Shown: in pieces, positions 25,140 through 33,612 of the stretch | Layout of the letters: every line of letters starts with the position of its first letter | How positions within the stretch are numbered: position 1 is the first letter of the stretch | Source of the DNA: Thermocaproicibacter sp041859875 | GTDB lineage: Bacteria; Bacillota; Clostridia; Oscillospirales; Acutalibacteraceae | DNA length: 64,000 nucleotides | Assembly: GCA_041859875.1 (NCBI GenBank) | Contig: JBFLFY010000003.1 | Coordinates: 1 to 64,000 of the forward strand | Reading direction: 5' to 3' | The notes under the pieces: generated by a model | Databases searched by the model: none | What the model was told of the DNA's origin: nothing | The model's input: only the letters and a program-made list of their open reading frames with translations | Translations under genes and position numbers: made by a program

Positions 25140-26753
25140 TTAGTGTAATTGCGGCATTCCGTTCACTGCCAGGTACGCAAGCGACGCACAACTGCAAACG
25201 AAGAAAAAGACAAGCACCCAAAACGCAGCGGACTGCACAAACGCCACACGGTACTTGTGCGCTACCGGCGGGGCGGCATCCGGAACCGGCTTTTCAAGCG
25301 TCCCTTTTACGCTTCCGCGGCGCAAGACCAGAATCAGCACCGTACCCGCCAGCGCAATTCCCATCAGGACGAAATAAATTACCTGAGCCTGCTGACCATC
25401 CAAAACACCTGTTACCGTCAGCAGCATGGAAATACAGTTGTTCAGGATATGGAGAAGCATACCGGGAAGAATCGACTCGAATTTGACCGCTGTGTACCCC
25501 AGTACAAGGCCCATCAGCACCGCTGCAACCCCCTGCCCAAGGTTCATGTGGGTAAGGCCGAACAGCACCGACGTAACAACAATGGCGAGGCCGTTTCCCC
25601 ACGGGCGCAGGCTCTGCAGCACCATGCCGCGGAAAATCGCCTCTTCCATAATCGGCCCCAGGATGCAGACGTACAGCAGGAAGCCGACCTGCATGGGAAT
25701 CGGCCCCGAAGGCATTAAATTCGGTGTGACTACCGCTTTGCCGAAAAGAGCCTGCAAGCCGTCGAAAATCAGCTCACCGGCAAAACCGGCGCCCAGCATC
25801 ATCACCATGCACAGAAGGAAATCGGTCAGTCTGCCCTGCGGGCGCTTCCATGCGGCAAATATTGTCCGCTTCATCGTTGCGCGGGCAATCAGCAAAACCG
25901 GGATTTCGCCCAGCAGCGTTACAATGGCGGTAAGGAGCAGCATCTGCCCCATTCCTCCCTGAAAAAGGACATTCATGATGCCCGTAATATCCATCCGCTC
26001 CGCCATCATCATAATCCGATCCATGTTTGTCATGATTAGGCCAAAAATATAAATAGTTAAAAGAATCTGCGGAAAAAGCGTAATGAAAATCGGCGCGAGG
26101 GACGCGCGGTTCGAAGCTTTGCGAAGCTCGTTTTTGGACACCATCTGCTGTACCGCTTCTGGTGACGGCATCGGCTGCTGCGGAACATAAGGCTGGTACG
26201 GTCCTGGCTGGCTATAATACTGTGGGTTCTGCCCCTGCGGCTGGCTATAAGGCCGGTACGGCTGCTGTGGCTGGCCATAGTTCTGCGGGTTCTGCCCCTG
26301 CGGCTGGCCGTAAGGCTGGTACGGCTGCTGTGGGTTATAGTACTGCGGAGCCTGCCCTTGCGGCTGACCATAAGGCCGGTACGGCTGCTGTGGGTTATAG
26401 TATTGCGGATTCTGCCCTTGCGGCTGACCATAAGGCCGGTACGGCTGCTGTGGGTTATAGTACTGCGGGTTCTGCCTCTGCGGCTGGCCGTAAGGCTGGT
26501 ACGGCTGCTGTGGGTTATAGTACTGCGGATTCTGCCCTTGCGGCTGACCATAGTTCTGCGGGCTCTGTCCCTGTGGCTGGCCATAGTTCTGTGGGTTCTG
26601 TCCCTGTGGCTGGCCATAGTTCTGCGGGTTCTGTCCCTGCGGCCGACCGCCATTCTGCGGGTTCTGCTGATTCTGTGCCTGCCCCTGCTCCGGCTTCTGA
26701 TTCTGCTGCGGAGGCTGTGGCGGCTGTGGACCGTTTCCGTTGTAGTTTTCCAT
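25140..26753 (-). CDS. CPBP-family intramembrane protease with a tandem-repeat Pro/Gln/Tyr N-terminus
   Basis: A 537-residue membrane protein. About 200 N-terminal residues are built from units such as NPQYYNPQQPYRPYGQPQGQ (20 residues) and QGQNPQNYGQP (11 residues). The rest has about eight hydrophobic segments with the CPBP (Abi) protease motifs: EEAIFRG, FGLTH and HILNN, which hold the catalytic Glu pair and metal-like His residues. CPBP proteases cleave membrane-anchored peptides, often in bacteriocin self-immunity or signal release. The repetitive, Tyr-rich cytoplasmic tail is unusual and may drive assembly or condensation. The ATG follows GGAGGAG. The repeat number probably varies between strains. 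Confidence 0.85.
   Translation of the reverse strand: MENYNGNGPQPPQPPQQNQKPEQGQAQNQQNPQNGGRPQGQNPQNYGQPQGQNPQNYGQPQGQSPQNYGQPQGQNPQYYNPQQPYQPYGQPQRQNPQYYNPQQPYRPYGQPQGQNPQYYNPQQPYRPYGQPQGQAPQYYNPQQPYQPYGQPQGQNPQNYGQPQQPYRPYSQPQGQNPQYYSQPGPYQPYVPQQPMPSPEAVQQMVSKNELRKASNRASLAPIFITLFPQILLTIYIFGLIMTNMDRIMMMAERMDITGIMNVLFQGGMGQMLLLTAIVTLLGEIPVLLIARATMKRTIFAAWKRPQGRLTDFLLCMVMMLGAGFAGELIFDGLQALFGKAVVTPNLMPSGPIPMQVGFLLYVCILGPIMEEAIFRGMVLQSLRPWGNGLAIVVTSVLFGLTHMNLGQGVAAVLMGLVLGYTAVKFESILPGMLLHILNNCISMLLTVTGVLDGQQAQVIYFVLMGIALAGTVLILVLRRGSVKGTLEKPVPDAAPPVAHKYRVAFVQSAAFWVLVFFFVCSCASLAYLAVNGMPQLH
26200..26660 (-). repeat. Coding tandem repeats, 60-base and 33-base units
   Basis: Four nearly identical 60-base units occupy about 26281-26520, each coding 20 residues; further 33-base units lie from about 26540 to 26660. 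They keep the reading frame of the CPBP gene, and differences among units are mostly single bases. Confidence 0.9.
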
Positions 26754-26857
26754 GATAGGACTCCTCCAAAAACAGCCCCGCTTTTTTGCGGAGGCTGAAA
26801 AATACAAGGTTTTTTCTGTATGGATTTATCATATCATCTTTTGCGGAACGGCACAAG

Positions 26858-27499
26858 CTAAATTTCTTTATTCGCGTAAATATGAACGGAAAGCAGGAAC
26901 GAAAGAAAGGTCAAAACAAGGATCAGCACAGGCGTCAGTTTAACCCAGAAAAACAGCTGCTCCGGTGCGATGGTCATCTTATGGTCTTTTGCAACGATGC
27001 CAAACAGTGTAGGCAGTAAAAATACTACCAGCATAACGACAAGGCTTGCCTTCTGCGTACCAAATAAATAGTAAAGCGGTATCATCAAGGAACAAATAAG
27101 CAGCGGAGCACAGGTTGTCACCACGCAGGCAAGGGCAAGGCCATCCGGCTCTACACCGCCCAAAGCTATGCTGGCAATCAGCTGAGCGACGAGGCCCACA
27201 GCCGAAAAAATTGCTGAAAAAACATACTGCGCACCTACAATGGAAGCGGCACTCAGCGGCATACTGCGCGCGTAGCCGTCCCACTTTGCCTGCTCGTCCA
27301 GGCCCATCACATTCATGGGAAATGCCAGTGCGCACACGACTGTAAGCATACTGACCAGGCTTAGAATATTTTCGGATTTTGGCGCCTCGCCTTTGGCAAA
27401 CGGCATAATCAGCATAATCATGCAAAGGGCAAATAGAATCGGCAGGATGCGCCCCTGCCGCCGGATGTAGAGAAAATCTTTTATCAGCAGTCCCTTCAT
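26858..27499 (-). CDS. ABC-2 type exporter permease, second copy
   Basis: A 213-residue membrane protein with six hydrophobic segments. It is a paralogue of the gene just before it: both have MKG-(L/M)-x-KD/E-L start, a shared DEQAKWDGYARSMPLS / DDRAKWDNFARSLPVR segment after helix 2, and end in HIYA(N/H)K. Such permease pairs dimerise with one ATPase. The start at 27499 is MKGLL after a GGAGGC-type site. Exported substrate unknown. Confidence 0.8.
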   Translation of the reverse strand: MKGLLIKDFLYIRRQGRILPILFALCMIMLIMPFAKGEAPKSENILSLVSMLTVVCALAFPMNVMGLDEQAKWDGYARSMPLSAASIVGAQYVFSAIFSAVGLVAQLIASIALGGVEPDGLALACVVTTCAPLLICSLMIPLYYLFGTQKASLVVMLVVFLLPTLFGIVAKDHKMTIAPEQLFFWVKLTPVLILVLTFLSFLLSVHIYANKEI

Positions 27500-27538
27500 A
27501 AGGAATGCCTCCTTCTTGAAAAAACACATTTTTATAAA

Positions 27539-28180
27539 TTAAGATTTTTTGTGCGCGTAAATATGGCAGGAGATAAGGTACGACACCAGCGCAGCGGCTA
27601 TGGAAAAGAGCGGCAGAAATTTCAGCAGGAAAAGCACCTGCGCGGTTGGATGGTCGTAAAGGAAAGTAAGCGTAATCGGCAGCGGCAGAAACAGCAGGGT
27701 AAAAACAAGGTTTGCCCCTTTGGAACCGGCTTTGTAATAAACAGGCAGAATTACCGAGCAAAGCAGCAGGGCAGCAGCACTTGCCGAAGCACTAAAGGCA
27801 GCCGGCAAATCCGGCACAGCGTTTTCAGCGGGCGCAAGAAGCTGAACTAACAGGTCTGCTATGGCTCCCACAGCAATAATAGCCATCGAAAAAAGGTATT
27901 TTGCCCCAACGGCGGCGGCAGGGCGCACCGGAAGGCTGCGGGCAAAATTATCCCATTTTGCCCGGTCATCCATCGCGATGCTGTTTATGGTTAATCCGAT
28001 TGCAAGGGTAGAAGTAATAATGCCCAGCAGAAAGCACACGTCTTTTGCTGTCGGCCGGCTTTCACCCGGGGCAGCAAGCAATGCCAGCAGAGACAGGACT
28101 AAGGCCCCACTGAATCCTAGGAGAAGGGGTTTTCCCTGTGATTTGAGGCACAGCAGCTCTTTGGCAAACATTCCTTTCAC
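27539..28180 (-). CDS. ABC-2 type exporter permease, first copy
   Basis: A 213-residue, six-helix permease. The conserved soluble segment MDDRAKWDNFARSLPVR after the second helix is shared with the downstream paralogue, so the pair arose by tandem duplication and probably forms a heterodimeric channel. The start ATG overlaps the end of the ATPase gene by four bases (coupled translation). The whole set is GntR regulator, ATPase, permease, permease, as in YtrA-type operons that respond to envelope stress. Confidence 0.82.
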   Translation of the reverse strand: MKGMFAKELLCLKSQGKPLLLGFSGALVLSLLALLAAPGESRPTAKDVCFLLGIITSTLAIGLTINSIAMDDRAKWDNFARSLPVRPAAAVGAKYLFSMAIIAVGAIADLLVQLLAPAENAVPDLPAAFSASASAAALLLCSVILPVYYKAGSKGANLVFTLLFLPLPITLTFLYDHPTAQVLFLLKFLPLFSIAAALVSYLISCHIYAHKKS

Positions 28181-29037
28181 GTTTTTTCTCCCTTTATATA
28201 CAGCAGCATAATCTCGTCGAGCGTGGCATTGTCCACCACAAGGCCGGGGTAACTGCGCCGGGCTTCGGCCTTGTTGGCTACAAGGGCCTCACACTCCGCA
28301 GCGCCGCGTCGCCAGCGCAGAAAGCCCGAATGGTCCAGCCCATCAAACTGCGAAGCGCCGCATTTCAAAATGCCGTACTCTTCCGTCAGTTCATCTTTTG
28401 TGCGGCTGAAAACGACGCGCCCTTTGTGAAGAAAGGTGATGTAATCCGCAACACGCTCCAAATCCGACGTGATGTGCGATGAAAAAAGCACGCTGCAGTT
28501 TTCGTCCTGAATGTAATCGAGGAAAATGTCGAGGATGTCGCTGCGCACAACCGGGTCCAGGCCGCTTGTGGCTTCATCCAGAATCAGCAGGCGCGGGCGG
28601 TGGGCAAGGGCGCTTGCAATGGAAAGCTTCATCTTCATACCTTTGGAATATTCCTTGATTTTCTTTCGCGCAGGAACCCCCAGGTCTTTCCGGTACTTTT
28701 GGTACAGCGCTTCGTCCCAGGAACGGTAGACGCTGCGCAGGATTTTGCCGATGTCATCCGCCGTAAGGCCGCCGTAAAAATAGCTTTCGTCAAACACCGT
28801 GCCAATCTGCTGTTTGACTTCCATTTCATTTTTAATATTGTCTTTTCCGAAAATTTTAATTTGACCGGCGCTGCGCCGGATTTCATTTAGGATCAGCTTG
28901 AGCGTGGTGGTTTTTCCGGCGCCATTTTCTCCGATAAACCCCATAATGCTCCCGGCCGGGAGTGAGAAGCTTACGTCTTTCAGCGAAAATCCGGGGTACT
29001 CTTTGCAAAGGCCGTTAATTTCAAGAATATTTTCCAT
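28177..29037 (-). CDS. ABC transporter ATP-binding protein
   Basis: A 286-residue ATPase. Walker A is GENGAGKTTT, the signature is in EYSKGMKMKLSIASALAHRP (a YSKGM variant common in the YtrB/BcrA group), Walker B is LLILDEATSGLD, and the switch His is in LFSSHITSDLE. The C-terminal 70 residues are a typical extension of exporter ATPases. The ATG at 29037 (MENILEINGL) lies five bases from the GntR gene. It powers the two permeases downstream. Confidence 0.93.
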   Translation of the reverse strand: MENILEINGLCKEYPGFSLKDVSFSLPAGSIMGFIGENGAGKTTTLKLILNEIRRSAGQIKIFGKDNIKNEMEVKQQIGTVFDESYFYGGLTADDIGKILRSVYRSWDEALYQKYRKDLGVPARKKIKEYSKGMKMKLSIASALAHRPRLLILDEATSGLDPVVRSDILDIFLDYIQDENCSVLFSSHITSDLERVADYITFLHKGRVVFSRTKDELTEEYGILKCGASQFDGLDHSGFLRWRRGAAECEALVANKAEARRSYPGLVVDNATLDEIMLLYIKGEKT

Positions 29038-29041
29038 CGTG

Positions 29042-29422
29042 CTATTCCTCCTCCTGCCCATAAAGCAGGGCAAGCATTTCATTTAATTCTGCAAGCGTAA
29101 TACCGCCGCGCTTTGCAATATCGACGGCTTTCTGCAGGGCTTCTTCCGCTTTCCGCAGCTGCTCTTCACGGAGGAAGTCGGCATTTTTCGCCGCGACAAA
29201 GCAGCCTTTTCCCGCAACCGTTTCAAGAAACCCGTCGCGTTCAAGGTCAGCGTACGCGCGCTTCGTTGTGATGACGCTGATGTGAAGCTCTCTTGCCAAA
29301 AGCCGCATGGAAGGCAGCGCATCGCCTGCTTCCAGCTCGCCGGTAATAATTTTGTTCTTTACCTGGTCGGTAATCTGCTCATAAATTGGTTTTGGGCTTG
29401 AGTTGCTGATGACAATATCCAT
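29042..29422 (-). CDS. GntR-family regulator, YtrA type
   Basis: A 126-residue repressor: winged helix in residues 10-75 (PIYEQITDQVKNKIITGELE, LPSMRLLARELHISVITTKR, DGFLETVAGKGCFVA) and a short helical dimerisation tail without ligand domain, as in YtrA. The usual role is to repress its own ABC operon until antibiotic or membrane stress. An inverted repeat (TACTGTGTAT/ATATACAGTA) overlaps its promoter -10 element, consistent with autoregulation. Confidence 0.88.
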   Translation of the reverse strand: MDIVISNSSPKPIYEQITDQVKNKIITGELEAGDALPSMRLLARELHISVITTKRAYADLERDGFLETVAGKGCFVAAKNADFLREEQLRKAEEALQKAVDIAKRGGITLAELNEMLALLYGQEEE

Positions 29423-29438
29423 GGATTCACCACGTTTC

Positions 29439-29488
29439 TACTGTGTATACTGTGCATATACAGTATCACTATTTTCCCCTCCCGTCAA
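29439..29488 (-). promoter_or_regulatory. Promoter and palindromic operator of the GntR-ABC operon
   Basis: On the minus strand TTGACG (29488-29483) and TACTGT (29465-29460) are 17 bases apart. The -10 element is part of an inverted repeat, TACTGTGTAT (29439-29448) with ATATACAGTA (29456-29465), seven bases between arms. Repression by the GntR protein at this site is inferred. Confidence 0.55.
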
Positions 29489-29574
29489 GGAAATTTTTAA
29501 AAAATATTTGTTTTTTTACCCAGCGAAGGGAAACTCCGCGCCCTTTTCCCGGGAAGGGTGAAAGGAGGTTTCCT

Positions 29575-29853
29575 ATGGCAGAAAAAAGTTTGAAGCTCAG
29601 CAAAAAGCCGGGCAGTGTAAAAAGCGGCTACGAAAAGCTCGCCTACGGCAAAGTGAACGACGCGGTGCAGTTGATGTTCCGCGACGGGCTTACACCGCGG
29701 GAACTGAAAAAGCTTGACCTTTACAGCGTAGCGGAAATGAAGCAGACGAAAGACGGGCTGGAAATTAAGTTTTACGACCGCATGAAAGCGCTGGAAGCCC
29801 TGCACGACTGGAAGAAAGCGGCTCCGAGCAGGCACCGCTTTACCGTGCGCTGA
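29575..29853 (+). CDS. Terminase small subunit-like protein lacking a DNA-binding domain
   Basis: A 92-residue protein at the head of the phage-derived cluster. Its last 40 residues (VAEMKQTKDGLEIKFYDRMK, ALEALHDW) match the C-terminal assembly end of PBSX/XtmA-type small terminases. Those are about 200-270 residues long and start with a helix-turn-helix that recognises the packaging site; no such domain is present here. The gene is preceded by a strong AAAGGAGG and followed by the large subunit gene after 36 bases. Loss of the DNA-binding part resembles the small terminase of the Rhodobacter gene transfer agent, which packages host DNA without sequence choice. Function is inference. Confidence 0.6.
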   Translation: MAEKSLKLSKKPGSVKSGYEKLAYGKVNDAVQLMFRDGLTPRELKKLDLYSVAEMKQTKDGLEIKFYDRMKALEALHDWKKAAPSRHRFTVR

Positions 29854-29889
29854 TTCAGAGCGTCCGCCGGGGCGGGGAGGCGGAGCCAG

Positions 29890-31143
29890 ATGGAGTTTAA
29901 GCCGTTTTCCGAAAAACAGCTTCTGGCCCTCAACTGGTGGTGCCCCGGAAGTCCATACGCCGGGCTCGACGCCATCCTCTGCGACGGTGCGGTGCGCAGC
30001 GGAAAAACGCTGTGCCTTGGCATTTCGTTCGTCGCATGGGCCTGCGGCTGCTTCAGCGGAAAAACATTCGCGCTGTGCGGCAAAACCATTCGCTCGCTGC
30101 GGCGCAACCTGGTAACGACCCTGCTGCCCGCCCTTTCGGAATCCGGGTTTTCCTGCACTTACAAAGTCGGTGAAAATCTGCTGGAGATTGGGTACGGCAA
30201 AAGCCGCAACCGGTTCTACCTTTTCGGCGGGCGCGACGAAAGCTCGGCGGCACTTGTGCAGGGTATCACCCTTGCGGGAGCGTTTTTTGACGAAGCGGCC
30301 CTGATGCCGCGCTCTTTTGTCGAGCAGGCCCTGGCGCGCTGCAGTGTGGAAGGCTCGAAATTCTGGTTCAACTGTAACCCGGAAAGCCCGCATCACTGGT
30401 TTTACCGCGAATGGGTTCAGAAAGCCGCGGAAAAAAACGCGCTGCACCTGCACTTTGAAATGCGCGACAATCCGTCGCTCAGCAAAGCCATGCTGCAGCG
30501 TTACCAAAAGCTGTACACCGGCGTGTTTTACGAACGGTTCGTGCTTGGGAAATGGGTCGCCGCCGAAGGGCTGGTGTACCCGTTCATGACGGACAAGATG
30601 TTCTGCCGTATGCCGAATGGCGGCTTTTCGGAGTACGCCGTTTCGTGCGATTACGGCACGGTGAACCCGTGTTCAGTGGGACTGTGGGGCAGGCAGGGAA
30701 GCATCTGGTACCGCATTGACGAGTATTATTACGATTCCCGCCGGGAAGGCTCGCAGCGCACCGATGAAGAGCATTACGCCGCGCTGGAAGCCCTGTGTGC
30801 TGGAAAAAAGATTGCCTGCATTGCCGTTGACCCTTCGGCGGCAAGCTTTATTGAAGTCATCCGCCGACACGGAAAGTACCCGGTGCGCAAGGCGGAAAAC
30901 AGTGTGCTCAACGGCATCCGCCGCACTGCCGCCGCTTTAAAAGACGGCCGGGTGCGCATCTGTTCGCGCTGTGCCGACGCGGTGCGGGAGTTCGGCCTGT
31001 ACCGCTGGGATGAAGGCCGCGCGGACGATGCACCCGTTAAGGAGAACGACCACGCGATGGATGACATCCGCTACTTCGTAACAACCGTGCTGCGCCCGGC
31101 GGAAGGGTTCTTCGCCGTGGCCGCGCCGCGCGAAAGGAGGTGA
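29890..31143 (+). CDS. Phage terminase large subunit
   Basis: A 417-residue packaging motor. Walker A is GAVRSGKT (residues 33-40), Walker B is GAFFDEAAL, and the coupling motif is FWFNCNPESPHHW. The nuclease half shows the expected acidic clusters SCDYGTVNP, AVDPSAASF and MDDIRYFV. All catalytic positions are retained, so it is not a decaying copy. It belongs to the PBSX/Terminase_3 group by its overall pattern. The ribosome site is GGGGAGG, and the portal gene begins seven bases after its end. Confidence 0.93.
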   Translation: MEFKPFSEKQLLALNWWCPGSPYAGLDAILCDGAVRSGKTLCLGISFVAWACGCFSGKTFALCGKTIRSLRRNLVTTLLPALSESGFSCTYKVGENLLEIGYGKSRNRFYLFGGRDESSAALVQGITLAGAFFDEAALMPRSFVEQALARCSVEGSKFWFNCNPESPHHWFYREWVQKAAEKNALHLHFEMRDNPSLSKAMLQRYQKLYTGVFYERFVLGKWVAAEGLVYPFMTDKMFCRMPNGGFSEYAVSCDYGTVNPCSVGLWGRQGSIWYRIDEYYYDSRREGSQRTDEEHYAALEALCAGKKIACIAVDPSAASFIEVIRRHGKYPVRKAENSVLNGIRRTAAALKDGRVRICSRCADAVREFGLYRWDEGRADDAPVKENDHAMDDIRYFVTTVLRPAEGFFAVAAPRERR

Positions 31144-31149
31144 CACATC

Positions 31150-32289
31150 ATGGCTTTTTGGGAAAAACACAGGTGCGACAAAAGTGCCGCACCCGTAAAA
31201 TGTGTGCAGACGGCCGCACAGCAAGACCCTTTCTGCGAACTGGAAAAGTGCGTGCCGGTTCTGCCGGGCGAACGCAGGCTTTACGCCGCGCTGCGCGAGT
31301 CGGTGCCGATTGTGGATGCGGCGATTGAAAAGATTCTTCGTCTGGTCGGCTCCTTCGAAATTTTATGCCCGGAAAAATCCGTGCAGAAAGGGCTGAACCA
31401 TTTTCTGCAGAATGTGCCGTGCGGCGCGGCCGGGGCTGGGGTACAGACTTTTTTGAACAGCTACCTTTCCGACCTTTTAACCTATGGCAGTGCCGTGGGC
31501 GAATTGGTGGCGGGGGGCGGGAAAATCGCCGCGCTCTATAACGCCTCGCTTGACAATGTGGAACTGAGAGAGGTTTCGCCGCTCAAAGTGGAAGTCTGCC
31601 GCATGGAAGGCGGCACGGCTGTGCCGGTCAAATACCCGCAGCTGGTGTTTTTCTCGGCGCTGAACCCGCCTTCCGGCAGCTGCAAAGGGGTTTCCCTTTT
31701 GCGCGGGCTTCCGTTTGTTTCAAACATCCTGCTGCAGATTTACCAAACGATTGGCACAAACTGGCAGCGTCTGGGCAACGTGCGGTTCGCCGTAACGTAC
31801 AAGCCCTCTTCCGACGCGGCCGACCAGGCCTATGCGAAAGAGCGTGCCGAGCAGATTGCCGGCGAATGGAGCCGCGCCATGCGCAGCAGCGAAATCAGCG
31901 ACTTTATTTCGGTCGGAGATGTGAGCATCCGTGCCGTTGGGGCAGACTGCCCGATACCGGACAGCGAAATCCCTGTGCGCCAGATGCTGGAGCAGATTGT
32001 GGCAAAGCTTGGCATTCCGCCGTTTCTTCTGAGCCTTTCGTGGTCGTCTACCGAGCGGATGTCAAGCCAGCAGGCGGATATCCTGACGAGTGAACTGGAG
32101 TCTTACCGCCGGGTGCTGAACCCGGTGATTGAAAAAATCTGCAGTTTATGGCTGTGTCTGAACGGCACGCAGCAGGATTTCATCATTAACTGGGACGACA
32201 TCACTTTGCAGGATTCCGTTGAGCTTGCAACGGCACGGTTCCAAAATGCCCGCGCCGCACAGCTTGAATCCTCTGTGGCGGCCCTTTGA
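31150..32289 (+). CDS. Phage portal protein
   Basis: A 379-residue protein that in phages forms the dodecameric DNA gate of the capsid. Seen: an N-terminal arm with several Cys, ERRLYAALRESVPIVDAAIE, the helix-rich LPFVSNILLQIYQTIGTNWQ stem and a C-terminal region with LSWSSTERMSSQQADILTSEL, typical of portal crown segments. Portal proteins of related Clostridia prophages are 400-500 residues, so this is somewhat short but not obviously truncated. It ends directly at an inserted intergenic repeat that separates it from the protease gene. Confidence 0.85.
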   Translation: MAFWEKHRCDKSAAPVKCVQTAAQQDPFCELEKCVPVLPGERRLYAALRESVPIVDAAIEKILRLVGSFEILCPEKSVQKGLNHFLQNVPCGAAGAGVQTFLNSYLSDLLTYGSAVGELVAGGGKIAALYNASLDNVELREVSPLKVEVCRMEGGTAVPVKYPQLVFFSALNPPSGSCKGVSLLRGLPFVSNILLQIYQTIGTNWQRLGNVRFAVTYKPSSDAADQAYAKERAEQIAGEWSRAMRSSEISDFISVGDVSIRAVGADCPIPDSEIPVRQMLEQIVAKLGIPPFLLSLSWSSTERMSSQQADILTSELESYRRVLNPVIEKICSLWLCLNGTQQDFIINWDDITLQDSVELATARFQNARAAQLESSVAAL

Positions 32290-32595
32290 AAAGGGCCTGG
32301 CGGAAACTTTACTGAATCCCGAAATTAACATCCGTTGCAGATTCGGCTTTTACCGAAAAGCTGGGCTGGGAGTGTGCGAAGCCGCAGCGGTTTAGGGGCA
32401 ACGCAAGCCACGCCGCGAAGCAAGTGTGGCGTCATGGGGCCCTGATTCCAGCGTAGGCGCGGCACAGTCCCGGCTAGTTGGCGGCCCTTAAAAAGCGCTA
32501 AGGGAAACTTTACTGAATCCCGAAATGAACACTCGTTTCAATTTGGGTAAACGCCGGTTCTTTTCGCAAGGCCTTTTCTTCTAAGAAAAGGCCGG
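32280..32595. repeat. Intergenic repeat locus A (Z-Y-Z-W) inside the phage cluster
   Basis: This fills the only gap in the structural operon. From left to right: module Z inverted (GGCCCTTTGAAAAGGGCC, then CTTTACTGAATCCCGAAA), module Y inverted (about 32360-32475, with GCCACGCCGCGAAGC and GTGTGGCGTCATGGGGCCC), a second inverted Z (32482-32527), then W (GCCGGTTCTTTT and the hairpin GGCCTTTTCTTCTAAGAAAA). The portal stop codon lies within the first Z palindrome. W ends just before the protease ribosome site. Confidence 0.8.
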
Positions 32596-32610
32596 AAAGG
32601 AGAGATGTTT

Positions 32611-33600
32611 ATGAAAGAAAAGCAAGTCTACAAAAGCGGCGGCACGGGCGGGCCGCTGAAAGGCAGCGGCGCACCGGACGCGGAAGCCCTGAAAAAAATC
32701 GGTCGCTACACACGGCGGAATTTTTCGCCGGAAGAGCTTTACACCTTCCCTGTAGCGCTGTGCGACAACGAAATTGACCGCGACGGCGAGCGTTTTACGG
32801 TCAACGCGCTGCAAAAGCTTGCCGGGCTTTTCCTCGGCAAAACGGGCATCTTTGACCACAACCCGCAGGCGCGCGGGCAGACGGCACGAATTTACGACTG
32901 CCGTGTGGAGCAGGACAAAACGCGCGCCACCTCCTGCGGTGAACCGTACACGCGCCTTGTGGCGCAGGCGTACCTTCCCCGCACCGAAAGCAACCGTGAC
33001 TTCATTACAGAGCTGGAATCCGGCATCAAAAAAGAAGTCAGCGTCGGATGCGCGGTGCGCAGCGTAACCTGCAGCGTATGCGGGGCCGACCTGAAAAACG
33101 GCGGATGCGAACATCAGCGCGGGCAAAGCTATGGCGGCGTTCTGTGCTGCGCCGTGCTGGATGACCCGTCCGACGCCTACGAATGGTCTTTTGTCGCCGT
33201 CCCCGCACAGAGGGAAGCAGGCGTGCTGAAAAGCTTCGGCGCGCCCGACGCCGACAAGATTTTGAAATTTCTGCGCGGCACAGGCGGCGAAACCGTACTG
33301 ACCCCGGCGCAGACCGCTGCGCTCGTGGAAAAATTTGACCGGCTGGAGCAGGAGGCCCAAAGCGGACGCGAATACCGGGAAACGCTGAAAAAAGATTTTC
33401 TGCGCTTCGGCGCTCTGGCACATCCCACCCTGCCTGCCGAAAGCCTTTCCCGCACGGCCGACGCGCTCAGCGTACAGGACCTGAAAAGCTGGGGCGCATC
33501 CTTCCGCAGGCAGGCGGAAAAAGAAGTGCCGCTGTGCCCGCAGCTCGCGGGGCAGGGCAGAATGCAGGAACCGGACGGCAACGAGCCGTTCCGAATTTAA
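32611..33600 (+). CDS. Prohead protease with a scaffold-like C-terminus
   Basis: A 329-residue protein. Residues 25-200 follow the HK97/herpes-type prohead protease fold (LYTFPVALCDNEIDRDGERF, GIFDHNPQARGQTARIYDC, KKEVSVGCAVRSV), with a likely catalytic His in FDHN and Ser in EVSVG. A small Cys cluster follows (CSVCGADLKNGGCEH), seen in Firmicutes relatives. From residue 215 on it is helical and charged, like a fused scaffold that would be removed on maturation. The ATG at 32611 has better spacing to GGAAAGGAG than the ATG two codons earlier. A decoration-type gene and the capsid gene follow. Confidence 0.82.
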   Translation: MKEKQVYKSGGTGGPLKGSGAPDAEALKKIGRYTRRNFSPEELYTFPVALCDNEIDRDGERFTVNALQKLAGLFLGKTGIFDHNPQARGQTARIYDCRVEQDKTRATSCGEPYTRLVAQAYLPRTESNRDFITELESGIKKEVSVGCAVRSVTCSVCGADLKNGGCEHQRGQSYGGVLCCAVLDDPSDAYEWSFVAVPAQREAGVLKSFGAPDADKILKFLRGTGGETVLTPAQTAALVEKFDRLEQEAQSGREYRETLKKDFLRFGALAHPTLPAESLSRTADALSVQDLKSWGASFRRQAEKEVPLCPQLAGQGRMQEPDGNEPFRI

Positions 33601-33612
33601 GGAGGAAACAGT

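Noticed and set aside
26200..26660. Regular 60-base repeats resembling a CRISPR array
   Set aside because: The units are contiguous without unique spacers and stay in frame with a Pro/Gln/Tyr-rich protein tail.
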